Positions 1 to 8,826 of a stretch of 64,000 bases of DNA are shown here, one piece after another. Below the pieces are notes generated by a model. That model saw nothing but the letters and a program-made list of their open reading frames with translations. It was not told where the DNA came from and did no database searches. The stretch covers positions 8,680,001 through 8,744,000 of the forward strand of contig NZ_CP109190.1 of NCBI RefSeq assembly GCF_041438805.1, written 5' to 3'. How positions within the stretch are numbered: the first letter of the stretch is position 1; the number at the start of each line of letters is the position of its first letter. The stretch is from Streptomyces sp. NBC_01707. GTDB lineage: Bacteria; Actinomycetota; Actinomycetes; Streptomycetales; Streptomycetaceae. Position numbers and translations under genes: made by a program.

Positions 1-2
1 GA

Positions 3-305
3 CTACGACGGCTCCACGCGACCGAAACCCACCTCGTAATGCTCGACCGAGGCGACGCGCTGGCCTTCCCTGTGCGCGACCTCCTCGCGGAGCTGGGCGG
101 CACTGTCCTCGCTGGCCTGCATGGCCTCCTCGTCCTCCCACAGAGTCAGCGACGCGGCCTTTCCGGAGGCCCGGTCGACGAGGTAGAACACGCCTCGGAA
201 GCCCGAAGCCTCCTGGATGTGCTGGAGAGTCGCTTCCCAGTTCGCGGTCAGGTCTCCCTTTGCAGGAACCGGTGAACCCTGATAGGTGCTCAGCCTCGCG
301 AACAT
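3..305 (-). CDS. ABM-like dimeric alpha/beta-barrel protein
   Basis: A 100-residue protein with the size and pattern of an antibiotic-biosynthesis-monooxygenase-like (ferredoxin-type alpha/beta barrel) fold: an N-terminal strand (MFARLSTYQG), a helix, then GVFYLVDRASGKAASLTLWE, which resembles the central strands of these domains. Cofactorless oxygenases and simple binding proteins share the fold, so no reaction can be assigned. The frame is open upstream to 428, but the ATG at 305 is preferred because the fold starts there and a G-rich Shine-Dalgarno-like stretch lies just before it. The stop is at the very edge of the window. It is divergent from the DUF1684 gene. Confidence 0.7.
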   Translation of the reverse strand: MFARLSTYQGSPVPAKGDLTANWEATLQHIQEASGFRGVFYLVDRASGKAASLTLWEDEEAMQASEDSAAQLREEVAHREGQRVASVEHYEVGFGRVEPS

Positions 306-491
306 GGCTGCCACCCCTTTCCTGGCCTGCTGCCGGTCGGGCGGACAGGCAGCTTCACGACCAGCGTGCTCCGGCACACCGCGTGTCGCACGCCGAGCAA
401 CCCGGGAGGCGCCCTCCGGGGGTGACACTGTGCGCCTTCCGGGCTCCCACCTGCTGGAACAGACAGTCTCATCTCGGCCAGTGGCCCGAAT

Positions 492-521
492 TTGACATTA
501 GCTTGCCTTATGAAAGATAAA
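492..521 (+). promoter_or_regulatory. candidate sigma70-type promoter before the DUF1684 gene
   Basis: A perfect -35 box TTGACA at 492-497 is followed after 17-18 bases by AGATAA/GATAAA at 515-521, in a stretch clearly richer in A and T than its surroundings. It would give a leader of about 65 bases before the ATG at 592. The spacing and -35 box are seen directly; activity is inferred. Confidence 0.5.
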
Positions 522-591
522 GAAGGTCCTTTGGGCTGAACTTCACGCAGCGTGATATTCGACGTGTGACAGCCGATGATCGTCTACGCGA

Positions 592-1329
592 ATGAGTAAA
601 GCCGTGTCCCACGCCGCCGTCCCGGACCAGCCGACCGACCCCGCCGCGGACTGGGAGGCATGGCGCGCCGAGCGGCGGCGCTCCGTCGCTTCGCCCTCCG
701 GGAACCTCGCCCTCGTGGAGACGCGCTGGGCCCCGGCAGGTCAGCGCCCCGACCTCGATGCGGCCCGTGCCGGACAGCCGGAGAACGTGACTGTCACCAC
801 GGTTCAGCGCACCGACCTCGTCACCGGCGAGCCGGAGCACGGTCTGCGCTTCTGGGACGCGCAGTCGCCCGCGATCCAGAACTTCGAGCGCACCGATGTC
901 TTCCCGTACGACCCGGACTGGGTGCTGGAGGCCTCGTACACCCCGGTGCCGGATGCCCGGCGGGTCGGTTTCGAGCACATCCGCGACAACGGCGGTACCC
1001 GTGACCTCGCCGTGCCGGGTGACATCACTCTCACGCTGGACGGACAGGAGTACGTGCTGAGCGCCTTCGACGACGACGGCACCCTGCTTCTCGTCTTCGG
1101 TGACCCCACCAACGGCGGCAGCACCTACGGCGCCGGGCGCTTCCTCTTCGTCACCCACACCGGTGAGGGCCGTGTCCTCCTCGACTTCAACCGCGCCTTC
1201 GTGCCGCCGTGCGGATTCTCCGACCAGTACAACTGTCCGATGCCGCCGCGGCAGAACCGTTTCCACCTGCCCGTCGAGGCCGGAGAGAAGCGCCCCGTCT
1301 TCCGCGACGGCTTCCTCGCGCAGCACTGA
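592..1329 (+). CDS. DUF1684 family protein
   Basis: A 245-residue soluble protein with the features of the DUF1684 family: an N-terminal helical DWEAWRAERRRSV segment, a central beta-rich part with ALSAFDDDGTLLLVFGDPTNG-like strands, and the C-terminal signature PPCGFSDQYNCPMPPRQNRF. The biochemical function of this family is unknown to me. No signal peptide is visible. There is no clear Shine-Dalgarno sequence before the ATG; a TTGACA promoter lies about 95 bases upstream. The ABC lipoprotein gene starts 45 bases downstream on the same strand, so the two may be cotranscribed. Confidence 0.8.
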   Translation: MSKAVSHAAVPDQPTDPAADWEAWRAERRRSVASPSGNLALVETRWAPAGQRPDLDAARAGQPENVTVTTVQRTDLVTGEPEHGLRFWDAQSPAIQNFERTDVFPYDPDWVLEASYTPVPDARRVGFEHIRDNGGTRDLAVPGDITLTLDGQEYVLSAFDDDGTLLLVFGDPTNGGSTYGAGRFLFVTHTGEGRVLLDFNRAFVPPCGFSDQYNCPMPPRQNRFHLPVEAGEKRPVFRDGFLAQH

Positions 1330-1374
1330 TCCATCCCGCACTCCCGCCTCGCCGCACGAAAGCGCGTACTCCTC

Positions 1375-2892
1375 ATGAGCATCAAGAAGACCTCTGTGTA
1401 CGGCGGCGCCACCGCCGCTGCCCTCGCCCTGACCCTCACCGCCTGCGGCGGGGGCTCCAACGGGGGCGGTGCCGCCACAGGGGCGTACGACAAGAGCGCC
1501 ACGGTCAACATCGGTTCGCTCTACGAGCCGCAGAATCTCGACAACACCGCGGGCGGCGGCCAGGGCGTCACCGAGGCGCTCAACGGCAACGTGTACGAGG
1601 GGCTGTTCGAGCTCACCGACGACGGCAAGGTCGAGAATCTGCTCGCCCAGGACTACAAGGTCAGCGGCGACGGGCTCACGTACACCTTCACCCTGCGCGA
1701 CGGTGTGAAGTTCCACAGCGGCAAGAAGCTCACCAGCCAGGACGTCAAGTACAGCCTGGAGAAGGTGATAGCCAAGGACTCGCAGTCCGCGCGCAAGAGC
1801 AATCTCGAGGTCATCAAGTCCCTCGAGACACCGGACGCGCGCACGGTGAAGGTCCAGCTGTCGAAGAAGTCGATCTCCTTCGTCTACAACCTCTCCTACG
1901 TGTGGATCATCAACTCCGACGCGAAGAGCCTCAAGACGAGCGAGGACGGCACCGGCCCGTACCGGCTGAACAAGTGGACCCGCGGTTCCGCTCTCGGCCT
2001 CGACCGGTTCGCCGGGTACTGGGGTGACGCGGCCAAGAACAAGCAGGTCGTCTTCCACTACTACAAGGACGCGACCGCTCTCAACAACGCGCTCCTGACC
2101 AACGCCGTGGACGTCGTCACGAGCGAGCAGTCGCCCGACGCCCTCGACCAGTTCAAGAGCAACCAGAACTACAAGGTCAGCGACGGCAACTCGACGACCA
2201 AGCTGCTGCTCGCCTTCAACGACAAGGCCAAGCCCTTCACGGACGTCAAGGTCCGCCAGGCCGTCTCCTCCGCCATCGACGACAAGAAGCTGCTGGAGTC
2301 GGTCTGGGGCGGCTACGGCAAGCTCATCGGCTCCATGGTGCCGCCCACCGACCCCTGGTACGAGGACCTCACCAAGGTCAACGCCTACGACACCACGCGA
2401 GCCAAGAAGCTGCTCGCCGATGCCGGATACAAGAACGGCTTCACCTTCACCCTCGACACCCCGAACTACGACCCGCACCCGACGGCGGCGACCTTCATCA
2501 AGTCGCAGCTCGCCAAGGTCGGTATCACCGTCGAGATCAACACGATCACGCCGGACGAGTGGTACACGAAGGTATACAAGAACCACGACTTCACGGCCAC
2601 GCTCCAGGAACACGTCAACGACCGCGACCTGGTCTGGTACGGCAACCCCGACTTCTACTGGGGCTACGACGACAAGCAGGTCACGAAGTGGGTCGAAGAG
2701 GCCGAGCAGGCGTCCGGCACGGCTGAGCAGACCGAACTGCTGAAGAAGGTCAACCGCCGGACCGCGGAGGACGCGGCCAGCGACTGGCTGTACCTCTACC
2801 CGCAGATCGTCGTGGCGAACAGCAAGCTCTCGGGATACCCGGTCAACGGCCTCAACTCGCAGTTCTTCGCGTACGACATCGAGAAGGGCTGA
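1375..2892 (+). CDS. ABC transporter substrate-binding lipoprotein (SBP family 5)
   Basis: A 505-residue extracytoplasmic solute-binding lipoprotein of the DppA/OppA/NikA class. The N-terminus has positive residues, a short hydrophobic core and a lipobox ending LTAC at about residue 24, followed by a Gly/Ser-rich linker, so the mature protein is lipid-anchored. Family features include the early VNIGSLYEPQNLDN strand, YEGLFEL, the LRDGVKFHSGKKLTSQDV motif and late PNYDPHP. It would deliver a peptide, metal chelate or other solute to the permeases downstream. Its stop TGA overlaps the next ATG (ATGA), implying translational coupling. The ligand cannot be read from sequence. Confidence 0.9.
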   Translation: MSIKKTSVYGGATAAALALTLTACGGGSNGGGAATGAYDKSATVNIGSLYEPQNLDNTAGGGQGVTEALNGNVYEGLFELTDDGKVENLLAQDYKVSGDGLTYTFTLRDGVKFHSGKKLTSQDVKYSLEKVIAKDSQSARKSNLEVIKSLETPDARTVKVQLSKKSISFVYNLSYVWIINSDAKSLKTSEDGTGPYRLNKWTRGSALGLDRFAGYWGDAAKNKQVVFHYYKDATALNNALLTNAVDVVTSEQSPDALDQFKSNQNYKVSDGNSTTKLLLAFNDKAKPFTDVKVRQAVSSAIDDKKLLESVWGGYGKLIGSMVPPTDPWYEDLTKVNAYDTTRAKKLLADAGYKNGFTFTLDTPNYDPHPTAATFIKSQLAKVGITVEINTITPDEWYTKVYKNHDFTATLQEHVNDRDLVWYGNPDFYWGYDDKQVTKWVEEAEQASGTAEQTELLKKVNRRTAEDAASDWLYLYPQIVVANSKLSGYPVNGLNSQFFAYDIEKG

Positions 2893-3857
2893 TGGCGCGG
2901 TATCTCCTGCGCCGCCTCGCCTTCCTGCTGGTGTCGCTGGCGCTCGCGAGCGTGGTCCTGTTCGTGCTGCTGCGGATGCTGCCTGGCGACCCCGCCAACG
3001 CGCTCACCGCGGTGGGCGCCGGCCCCGAGCAGATCGCGGCGGCGAGGCACTCCATCGGCTCCGACAAGCCGCTGCCCGAGCAGTTCGTCCACTGGATCGG
3101 GCAGATGGCCGGCGGTGACCTCGGTACGTCGTTCGTCAGCTCGCTGCCGGTCGCGCCCGAGGTCGCCTCGCGGCTGAACGTCACGATCCCGCTCACGCTC
3201 ACGGCGTTCGTCCTGGCGGTCCTCATCGCCGTCCCGGTCGGCTTCGTCGCCGCGCACCGGCGCAGGACCTGGTACGGCGCGCTGCTCAGCGGGGTCTCCC
3301 AACTCGGCATCGCCGTTCCCGTGTTCTGGCTCGGAATGATCCTGATAGCCGTCTTCGCGCTGAACGCCGGCTGGCTCCCCGCAGGTGGCTTCCCGCCGGA
3401 CGGCTGGTCGCAGCCGGCCGAGGCGGTCCGCTCGCTCGTCCTGCCCGTCGTCACCATCGCGCTCGTGATGAGCGCGTCCTTGATCCGCTACGTCAGGTCG
3501 GCCACGCTCGACGTGCTGGACAGCGACTATCTGCGCACCGCGCGAGCCCTGGGCTCGTCGTTCGGACGGGCCATGTGGCGGCACGGGCTGCGCAACGCCT
3601 CGGTGCCGGTGATCTCGATCCTCGGCATCGAGCTGGCGTCCACGCTGCTGGGCGCGGTCGTCGTGGAGTCCGTGTACGCGCTTCCCGGCCTCGGCTCGCT
3701 GCTGGCGACGGGCATCGCGCAGCACGACTACCCGGTGATCCAGGGCGTCCTGTTCGTCTCCACGCTCGCGGTGCTGGTCATCGGCTTCGCCGCCGACTTC
3801 GTACAGCGGATCATCGATCCTCGGCTCCGCGGCAGGCTCTCCGGGGGTGTCCGGTGA
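2892..3857 (+). CDS. ABC transporter permease, DppB/OppB type
   Basis: A 321-residue inner-membrane permease of the peptide/nickel importer class. It starts MARYLLRRLAFLLVSLALAS, a characteristic DppB N-terminus, continues with RMLPGDPANAL, and has about six membrane segments. The BPD-type cytoplasmic loop is visible as YLRTARALGSSFGRAMWRHGLRNA near residues 210-235. It pairs with the next permease to form the channel. The ATG overlaps the stop of the binding protein, and its own stop overlaps the next GTG, so expression is probably coupled through the operon. Confidence 0.92.
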   Translation: MARYLLRRLAFLLVSLALASVVLFVLLRMLPGDPANALTAVGAGPEQIAAARHSIGSDKPLPEQFVHWIGQMAGGDLGTSFVSSLPVAPEVASRLNVTIPLTLTAFVLAVLIAVPVGFVAAHRRRTWYGALLSGVSQLGIAVPVFWLGMILIAVFALNAGWLPAGGFPPDGWSQPAEAVRSLVLPVVTIALVMSASLIRYVRSATLDVLDSDYLRTARALGSSFGRAMWRHGLRNASVPVISILGIELASTLLGAVVVESVYALPGLGSLLATGIAQHDYPVIQGVLFVSTLAVLVIGFAADFVQRIIDPRLRGRLSGGVR

Positions 3858-4681
3858 AGCAGTCGACGAAGCGCTCGTACACGCTGACCTTCGGATGCGC
3901 GCTGGCCGGTCTGATCGCGCTGCTCGCGCTGGTCTCGCTCTTCTGGGCCCCGTACGCCGCCGACGACACGTCCGGCGGGCGGCTCACCGGCCCCGGTGCG
4001 GGCCATCTGCTGGGCACCGACAAGCTCGGCCGTGATCTGTTCACCCAGCTGATGACCGGCTCCCGGGTCGCCTTCGAAGCGGGTCTGGGTTCGGTCCTCA
4101 TCGCGGCCGCCGTCGGGGTCACGCTGGGTGTGCTGGCCGCGTTCGCCCAGGGCTGGCTCGACGACACGCTCTCCGCGTTCCTCGACATCCTGATCGCCTT
4201 CCCGACGCTGCTGCTCGCGATGCTCATCGTCGCCGCGCACTCGGCCACACTGGGGTCCGCGGTGCTGGCGATCGGCCTCGCGCAGAGCGCGGTCGTGGGT
4301 CGGCTCGTGCGGGTCCTGGTCAAGCGGGTCCTGGCGCAGGACTACATCACGGCCTCGCGCACGTCCGGCACGTCGTGGCCGCGGATCGTGGCCGGGCATG
4401 TGCTCCCCAACATCTGGCCGACGCTCGTGGTGAACCTGGCCCTGCAGTTCGGACTCGCGGTGCTGGCCGAGGCCGGCCTGTCCTACCTGGGCCTGGGGGC
4501 ACCGCCGCCCAACGCCTCGTGGGGCCGCATGCTCCAGGAGGCGCAGGCCACCTTCACCACGGCCCCCGCCGGTGCACTGGCCCCCGGCATCCTGCTCGTC
4601 CTGCTCGTCATCGGTGTGAACCTCGTCGCCGACGGACTGCGCGACACCCTCGACCCGGCGGCCCGACGGAGGAGCGCATGA
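3854..4681 (+). CDS. ABC transporter permease, DppC/OppC type
   Basis: A 275-residue partner permease of the DppC class: an N-terminal membrane segment, the LLGTDKLGRDLFTQLMTGSR motif typical of this subunit, about six membrane helices, and the EAA-like loop DYITASRTSGTSWPRIVAGHVLPN. The frame stays open upstream to 3575, but a GTG at 3854 overlapping the previous stop as GTGA gives the expected length, matching the coupling elsewhere in the operon. The C-terminus LRDTLDP is typical of the family. Confidence 0.9.
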   Translation: MKQSTKRSYTLTFGCALAGLIALLALVSLFWAPYAADDTSGGRLTGPGAGHLLGTDKLGRDLFTQLMTGSRVAFEAGLGSVLIAAAVGVTLGVLAAFAQGWLDDTLSAFLDILIAFPTLLLAMLIVAAHSATLGSAVLAIGLAQSAVVGRLVRVLVKRVLAQDYITASRTSGTSWPRIVAGHVLPNIWPTLVVNLALQFGLAVLAEAGLSYLGLGAPPPNASWGRMLQEAQATFTTAPAGALAPGILLVLLVIGVNLVADGLRDTLDPAARRRSA

Positions 4682-5478
4682 ACATCCTCGACGTACGCGA
4701 CCTCACGATCCGTACCGCCGACGGACGCATCCTCGTCGACGGCCTCTCGCTGACCATCGCCCCCGGCGAACGACTCGGCCTCATCGGAGAGTCGGGCTCC
4801 GGGAAGTCGCTGACCACTCTCGCCGTCCTCGGCCTGCTGCCCGACGGCATGACGGCCACCGGCAGCGCCGAACTCGCCGGCACCCAGATCGTGGGCGCGA
4901 GCGAGAAACAGCTCACGGGCGTACGCGGCCGGGACGCCGCCGTCGTCTTCCAGGAGCCGCTCACCGCACTCGACCCCCTGATGCGCGTCGGCAGGCAGAT
5001 CGCCGAACCGCTGGCCAGAAGGCGAGGGCTCAGGGGCACCGGGCTGAAGCGGGCCATCGTAACGGCCCTGGAGCAGGTGCGGCTGCCCGAGCCCGACCGC
5101 ATCGCCCGCGCCTTCCCGCACGAGATCTCCGGCGGACAGCGGCAGCGCGTCGCAATCGCCATGGCCCTGGCCTGCGACCCGAAGCTGCTCATCGCGGACG
5201 AGCCGACCACCGCCCTCGACGTCACCGTGCAGTCCGACATGCTCGACCTGCTCGACACCCTCGTACGGGAACGGGACATGGCCGTCCTCTTCGTCAGTCA
5301 CGACCTCGCGGTCGTCTCGAAGGTCACCGATCGTGTGCTGGTGATGAAGGACGGCCACGCCGTGGAGCAGGGCGACGTCCGCGAGATCGTGCGGGCCCCG
5401 CGCGAGGAGTACACCAAGGCGCTGGTGGCAAGCGCGCGGCAGCTGGAATCGGCTCTCGACCTCAGGAGCGCAGGATGA
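4678..5478 (+). CDS. ABC transporter ATP-binding protein, DppD/OppD type
   Basis: A 266-residue cytoplasmic ATPase. Walker A is GESGSGKS near residues 38-45, the Q-loop is VVFQEP, the signature is SGGQRQR, Walker B is LLIADEPTTALD, and the switch histidine is in FVSHDL. It would energise import through the two permeases. The ATG at 4678 overlaps the preceding stop (ATGA) and an AGGAG precedes it closely; the longer open frame upstream is a shadow of the permease gene. The C-terminal oligopeptide-importer extension is short. Confidence 0.92.
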   Translation: MNILDVRDLTIRTADGRILVDGLSLTIAPGERLGLIGESGSGKSLTTLAVLGLLPDGMTATGSAELAGTQIVGASEKQLTGVRGRDAAVVFQEPLTALDPLMRVGRQIAEPLARRRGLRGTGLKRAIVTALEQVRLPEPDRIARAFPHEISGGQRQRVAIAMALACDPKLLIADEPTTALDVTVQSDMLDLLDTLVRERDMAVLFVSHDLAVVSKVTDRVLVMKDGHAVEQGDVREIVRAPREEYTKALVASARQLESALDLRSAG

Positions 5479-6239
5479 CGCCCGTGCTGGAGTTGAACGC
5501 GGCCTCCTTCGCCTACCGAGGGCAGACCGCGCCCGTCGTCGAGGACATCTCCTTCGCCGTCGAGCCCGGGCACAGTCTCGCCCTCGTCGGCGAATCCGGC
5601 GCGGGCAAGACGACCCTGCTGCGGCTGCTGCTCGGGCTGGCCCGGGCAACCTCCGGGACCGTCCGGTTCGACGGCGACGAGCTGAAGCCGCGCGACCGCG
5701 AGCAGATGCGGCGTTTCAGGCGCAGCGTGCAGTGCGTCTTCCAGGACCCGTACTCGTCGCTGGACCCGCGTAGGCGTGTCGGCAGCATCGTGTCCGAACC
5801 ACTGCGTTCCCTCGGTATCGGCAGCCGGAGCACGGCCGGGCCCAAGGTGGCCGACGCGCTGGAGCGGGTCGGTCTCCCGGCCGACGCCGCCGAGCGCTAT
5901 CCGCACGAGTTCTCCGGCGGTCAGCGCCAGCGCATCGCGATCGCCCGCGCGACCGTGTGCGACCCACGGGTGCTGCTCGCCGACGAACCCGTCAGCGCAC
6001 TCGATGTCACGACCCGGGTCAAAGTCGTCGATCTGCTCCACGACTTGAAGCAGAAGCAGGGTCTGACTCTCGTCATGGTCTCCCACGACCTGTCGGTGGT
6101 GGCCTCGCTGTGCGAACGCACCGCCGTCCTGGAGCGCGGCCGCATCGTCGAACAGGGCGAAACGGGACAGGTGCTGGGCGCTCCCGCCCACCCGTACACA
6201 CGTCGCCTCGTCGAAAGCGTGCCGCGGCTGCCCGCGTGA
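5475..6239 (+). CDS. ABC transporter ATP-binding protein, DppF/OppF type
   Basis: A 254-residue second ATPase of the importer. It has Walker A GESGAGKTT, the VFQDPYSSLDPRRRVG stretch characteristic of DppF/OppF proteins, signature SGGQRQR, Walker B VLLADEPVSALD and the VSHDLSVV switch. It ends with the PAHPYTRRLVES motif common in OppF-type subunits. The start overlaps the previous stop (ATGA), completing a five-gene coupled operon. The perfect hairpin at 6281-6314 ends transcription. Confidence 0.92.
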   Translation: MTPVLELNAASFAYRGQTAPVVEDISFAVEPGHSLALVGESGAGKTTLLRLLLGLARATSGTVRFDGDELKPRDREQMRRFRRSVQCVFQDPYSSLDPRRRVGSIVSEPLRSLGIGSRSTAGPKVADALERVGLPADAAERYPHEFSGGQRQRIAIARATVCDPRVLLADEPVSALDVTTRVKVVDLLHDLKQKQGLTLVMVSHDLSVVASLCERTAVLERGRIVEQGETGQVLGAPAHPYTRRLVESVPRLPA

Positions 6240-6280
6240 CCGTTGGGCCTGATCACGCGGCCTCGATGCCCCTACCCGGT

Positions 6281-6314
6281 CCGTGCTGTGCCGGATGCCT
6301 CCGGCACAGCACGG
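6281..6314. terminator. bidirectional terminator between convergent genes
   Basis: A perfect 14-bp stem (CCGTGCTGTGCCGG and its complement) with a six-base loop lies between the ABC operon and the convergent response regulator gene. There is no U-run, as is usual in high-GC actinobacteria. Confidence 0.8.
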
Positions 6315-6317
6315 AAG

Positions 6318-7016
6318 TCAGCCGGCCCTCGCCCACGCGTAGCGGTGCTCGGGCCGGCCGGTGTCGCCGTATTTGAGACTGAGGCTGATGCGGCCCGCGC
6401 TCTCCAGGTACTTGAGGTAGCGCTGGGCGGTGGATCGGCTCAACCCGGCCCGGACAGCGACCTCGTGTGCGGACAGCGGTTCGTCCGCCGCCGACAGGAC
6501 GTGGCGGATGACTTCGGCGGTCGGCGCGGAGTGCCCCTTGGGCAGACCGGCCGCGGGAACGGCCTCCGGGGTGCGGAGCGCCCCGAAGATCTGGTCGACC
6601 TGCTCCTGGCCGGCCTCGCCCCGGCCGCCCCCCACGCCTTCGAGAGTGCGGCGCAGAGCCGCGTAGCTCTCCAGCTTGGACCGCAGACCGCCGAAACTGA
6701 ACGGCTTCACGAGGTACTGCAGGGCTCCGTAGCGCAGGGCGGTCTGCACGGTCGTGACATCGCGAGCGGCCGTCACCATGATCACATCCGCCGTGTGGCC
6801 GAGCTGGCGCAGTCGCCGTACCAGCGTCAGTCCCGTCTCGTCCGGAAGATAGTGATCGAGGAGTACGAGGTCGACATGGTCGCGTTCCAGGACGGACAGT
6901 GCCTGGGCGGCGGTGTGTGCGCGAGCGACCACCCGGAAGCCGGGCACCTTGGCCACGTACGCAGCGTTGATCTCGGCCACCCGGAAGTCGTCGTCCACCA
7001 CGAGGACGTCGATCAT
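6318..7016 (-). CDS. CitB/DctR-type response regulator
   Basis: A 232-residue two-component regulator. The receiver domain (about 1-120) has the acidic pocket VVDDD, the phospho-accepting aspartate in LVLLDHYLPDETG near residue 54 and the conserved lysine in YLVKPF. The C-terminal part (about 165-232) has a winged-helix DNA-binding segment (LSAHEVAVRAGLSRSTAQRYLKYL) like that of CitB/DcuR/DctR proteins. Its start overlaps the sensor kinase stop by four bases. The divergent operon next to the kinase is the probable target. Confidence 0.9.
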   Translation of the reverse strand: MIDVLVVDDDFRVAEINAAYVAKVPGFRVVARAHTAAQALSVLERDHVDLVLLDHYLPDETGLTLVRRLRQLGHTADVIMVTAARDVTTVQTALRYGALQYLVKPFSFGGLRSKLESYAALRRTLEGVGGGRGEAGQEQVDQIFGALRTPEAVPAAGLPKGHSAPTAEVIRHVLSAADEPLSAHEVAVRAGLSRSTAQRYLKYLESAGRISLSLKYGDTGRPEHRYAWARAG

Positions 7017-8611
7017 TGCACCCCTCCCACTTCGGTCAGCTGCCGGACGGTGAGCGTCTCGGGCAGTACGACGGTGAAGACAGCGCCGCCACCGGCCCTC
7101 GCGCCGACGCGGGCCACCCCGCCGTAACGCTCCGCGAGGCGGCGTACCAGCGCCAGGCCGAGTCCACGGCCCCGGTGTGCGGGGGACTCCTTGGTGGACC
7201 AGCCCTCGGTGAAGATCTGTTCGCGCAGATCGGGAGCCACGCCCGGACCGTTGTCGCTGACCCGCAGGACCGTCGTGGTGCCCTCCGCGCGGAGCTCGAC
7301 CTCGATGAGGGAAGCGACGTCCAGTGCGTTGTCGATGAGGTTGCCCAGGACGGTCACCAGATCGCGCGGGTCCACCACGACGTCGGGGAACATGGTGTTC
7401 GGGGAGATGTGCAAGGACGCGCCCCGCTCCGCCGCGATGGCCGACTTGCCCACCAACAGCGCGGACAGCAGCGGGTCGTTGACGCGTTCCGCGACCTGCT
7501 CCGCCGAGGCCCGGCGACCGTTGGCCACCTCTGCCACGAACTCCACCGCCGCTTCGTGCCTCCCGAGCTCCAGGAGTCCGAGCAGGGTGTGGAGCCGGTT
7601 GGCGTGCTCGTGGTCCTGGGCGCGGAGCGCGTCGAGAAGGCCGTGCGTGGAGTCCAGTTCGCGGCCGAGCAGCTCCAGTTCGGTGCGATCGCGCAGGGTG
7701 ACCACCGCGCCGCCGTCACCGGTCGGCATGCGGTTGGCGATCAGCACGCGTCCCCTGCAGACGGTGAGCAGGTCCACGCCGTCGACCTGCCCTGTCAGCA
7801 CCTCTGACGCGCGCCCCGGTGGCAGCACCTCGCTCAGAGCACGGCCGACGGCGTCCGGCGTCAGCTCCAGCAGACGCTGCGCCTCGTCGTTCAGCAGCCG
7901 GATCCGCCCCCGGGCGTCGAGGGCGAGAACTGCTTCGCGGATGCTGTGCAGCATGGCTTCGCGCTCGTCCAGCAGCGCGGAGATGTCGGCGAAGGCAAGG
8001 CCATGGGTGCTGCGCTGCAGACGTCGCGAGACGGCCAGGGCGGCGAGGACCCCCGCGGCGAGCGCAGCCCCCGCGTAGAGCAGAAGTCCCGGGATGGTGC
8101 CGAGCAGCCGCTCGCGGACGCTGTCGTAGGCGATGCCCACCGAGACGGCGCCGACGATCGTCCCGTGTGCGTCGCGGAGGGGGACCTTTGCGCGTGCCGA
8201 GCGGCCCAGGGTGCCGTCGTCGATCTGCATGATCTCCCGGCCGGCCAGGGCCGTGCTGGGATCGGTGGAGACGTGTTTGCCGATCTGTGGGGTGTCGGTG
8301 TGCGACCAGCGGACCCCGCGGGTGTCCATCACCACGATGTAGAGCGCGCCGGTCGCCCGCCGGATCCGTTCCGCCTCGGCCTGTACCGGCCCGCCGGGGC
8401 TTGGCTCGGTGCTGGTCAGGTTGTGCACCAGGCCGGGTTCGGCGGCGGTCGTCTGGGCGATGGACAGAGCCTGGCGCATCGCCTGGTCGTCGAGTTGGTG
8501 GCTGAGCGGGGCGAGGAAGAGCCCGGTGACGAGCATGACCACCCCGGTCGTGATGGCGACCTGGGTGAGCAGGACCTGGGCGAAGACACGGCGGGGCCAG
8601 TGAATCCGCAT
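7013..8611 (-). CDS. CitA/DcuS-type sensor histidine kinase
   Basis: A 532-residue membrane sensor. A first membrane helix (about 11-32) and a second (about 177-197) enclose an extracytoplasmic PAS-like domain containing the MDTRGVRWSHTD stretch of citrate/dicarboxylate sensors. A cytoplasmic PAS follows (about 220-310), then a SpoB-type dimerisation helix with the probable phospho-histidine in DHEHANRLHTLLGL, and an HATPase with NLIDNALD, DNGPG and RGRGLGL. The ATG at 8611 is chosen over an in-frame GTG at 8674 because the protein begins like its family there and an AGAGGA-type site precedes it. The family senses di/tricarboxylates; the ligand here is unproven. Confidence 0.9.
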   Translation of the reverse strand: MRIHWPRRVFAQVLLTQVAITTGVVMLVTGLFLAPLSHQLDDQAMRQALSIAQTTAAEPGLVHNLTSTEPSPGGPVQAEAERIRRATGALYIVVMDTRGVRWSHTDTPQIGKHVSTDPSTALAGREIMQIDDGTLGRSARAKVPLRDAHGTIVGAVSVGIAYDSVRERLLGTIPGLLLYAGAALAAGVLAALAVSRRLQRSTHGLAFADISALLDEREAMLHSIREAVLALDARGRIRLLNDEAQRLLELTPDAVGRALSEVLPPGRASEVLTGQVDGVDLLTVCRGRVLIANRMPTGDGGAVVTLRDRTELELLGRELDSTHGLLDALRAQDHEHANRLHTLLGLLELGRHEAAVEFVAEVANGRRASAEQVAERVNDPLLSALLVGKSAIAAERGASLHISPNTMFPDVVVDPRDLVTVLGNLIDNALDVASLIEVELRAEGTTTVLRVSDNGPGVAPDLREQIFTEGWSTKESPAHRGRGLGLALVRRLAERYGGVARVGARAGGGAVFTVVLPETLTVRQLTEVGGVQ

Positions 8612-8664
8612 GTGCTCGTCCTCTGCCTTCCGCCCGCCTGGGAATCTGCTGATCCGTTTGCTGT

Positions 8665-8682
8665 GTAAACGCAACGTAAACG
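8665..8682. promoter_or_regulatory. paired GTAAACG direct repeats, candidate response-regulator site
   Basis: Two GTAAACG heptamers start at 8665 and 8676, exactly 11 bases apart, i.e. on one face of the helix, in the gap between the divergent sensor kinase and ABC importer genes. This arrangement is typical of response-regulator dimers. A separate tandem 9-base repeat GAGCAGAAC lies at 8732-8749. Confidence 0.4.
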
Positions 8683-8826
8683 TCGCTGCCGTCGCTGACC
8701 AGCCCTCGTAGCACTTTCGTTCTTCCGGCGTGAGCAGAACGAGCAGAACCGCAGGTTATGGGCAGAAGCAGGAGTTGTGAGCGCAAGGGTGCCGTCGTGC
8801 CCGGGCCGCATCTAGCGTCCCGCCCC

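Noticed and set aside
508..2613. A 701-codon open frame on the minus strand
   Set aside because: It is antisense to the DUF1684 and substrate-binding protein genes, is Val/Arg/Gly-rich and has no recognisable domain; it arises from high third-position GC.
8758..8826. Extended N-terminus for the NitT/TauT ATPase
   Set aside because: The extra residues match no part of the family and cover the divergent promoter region.
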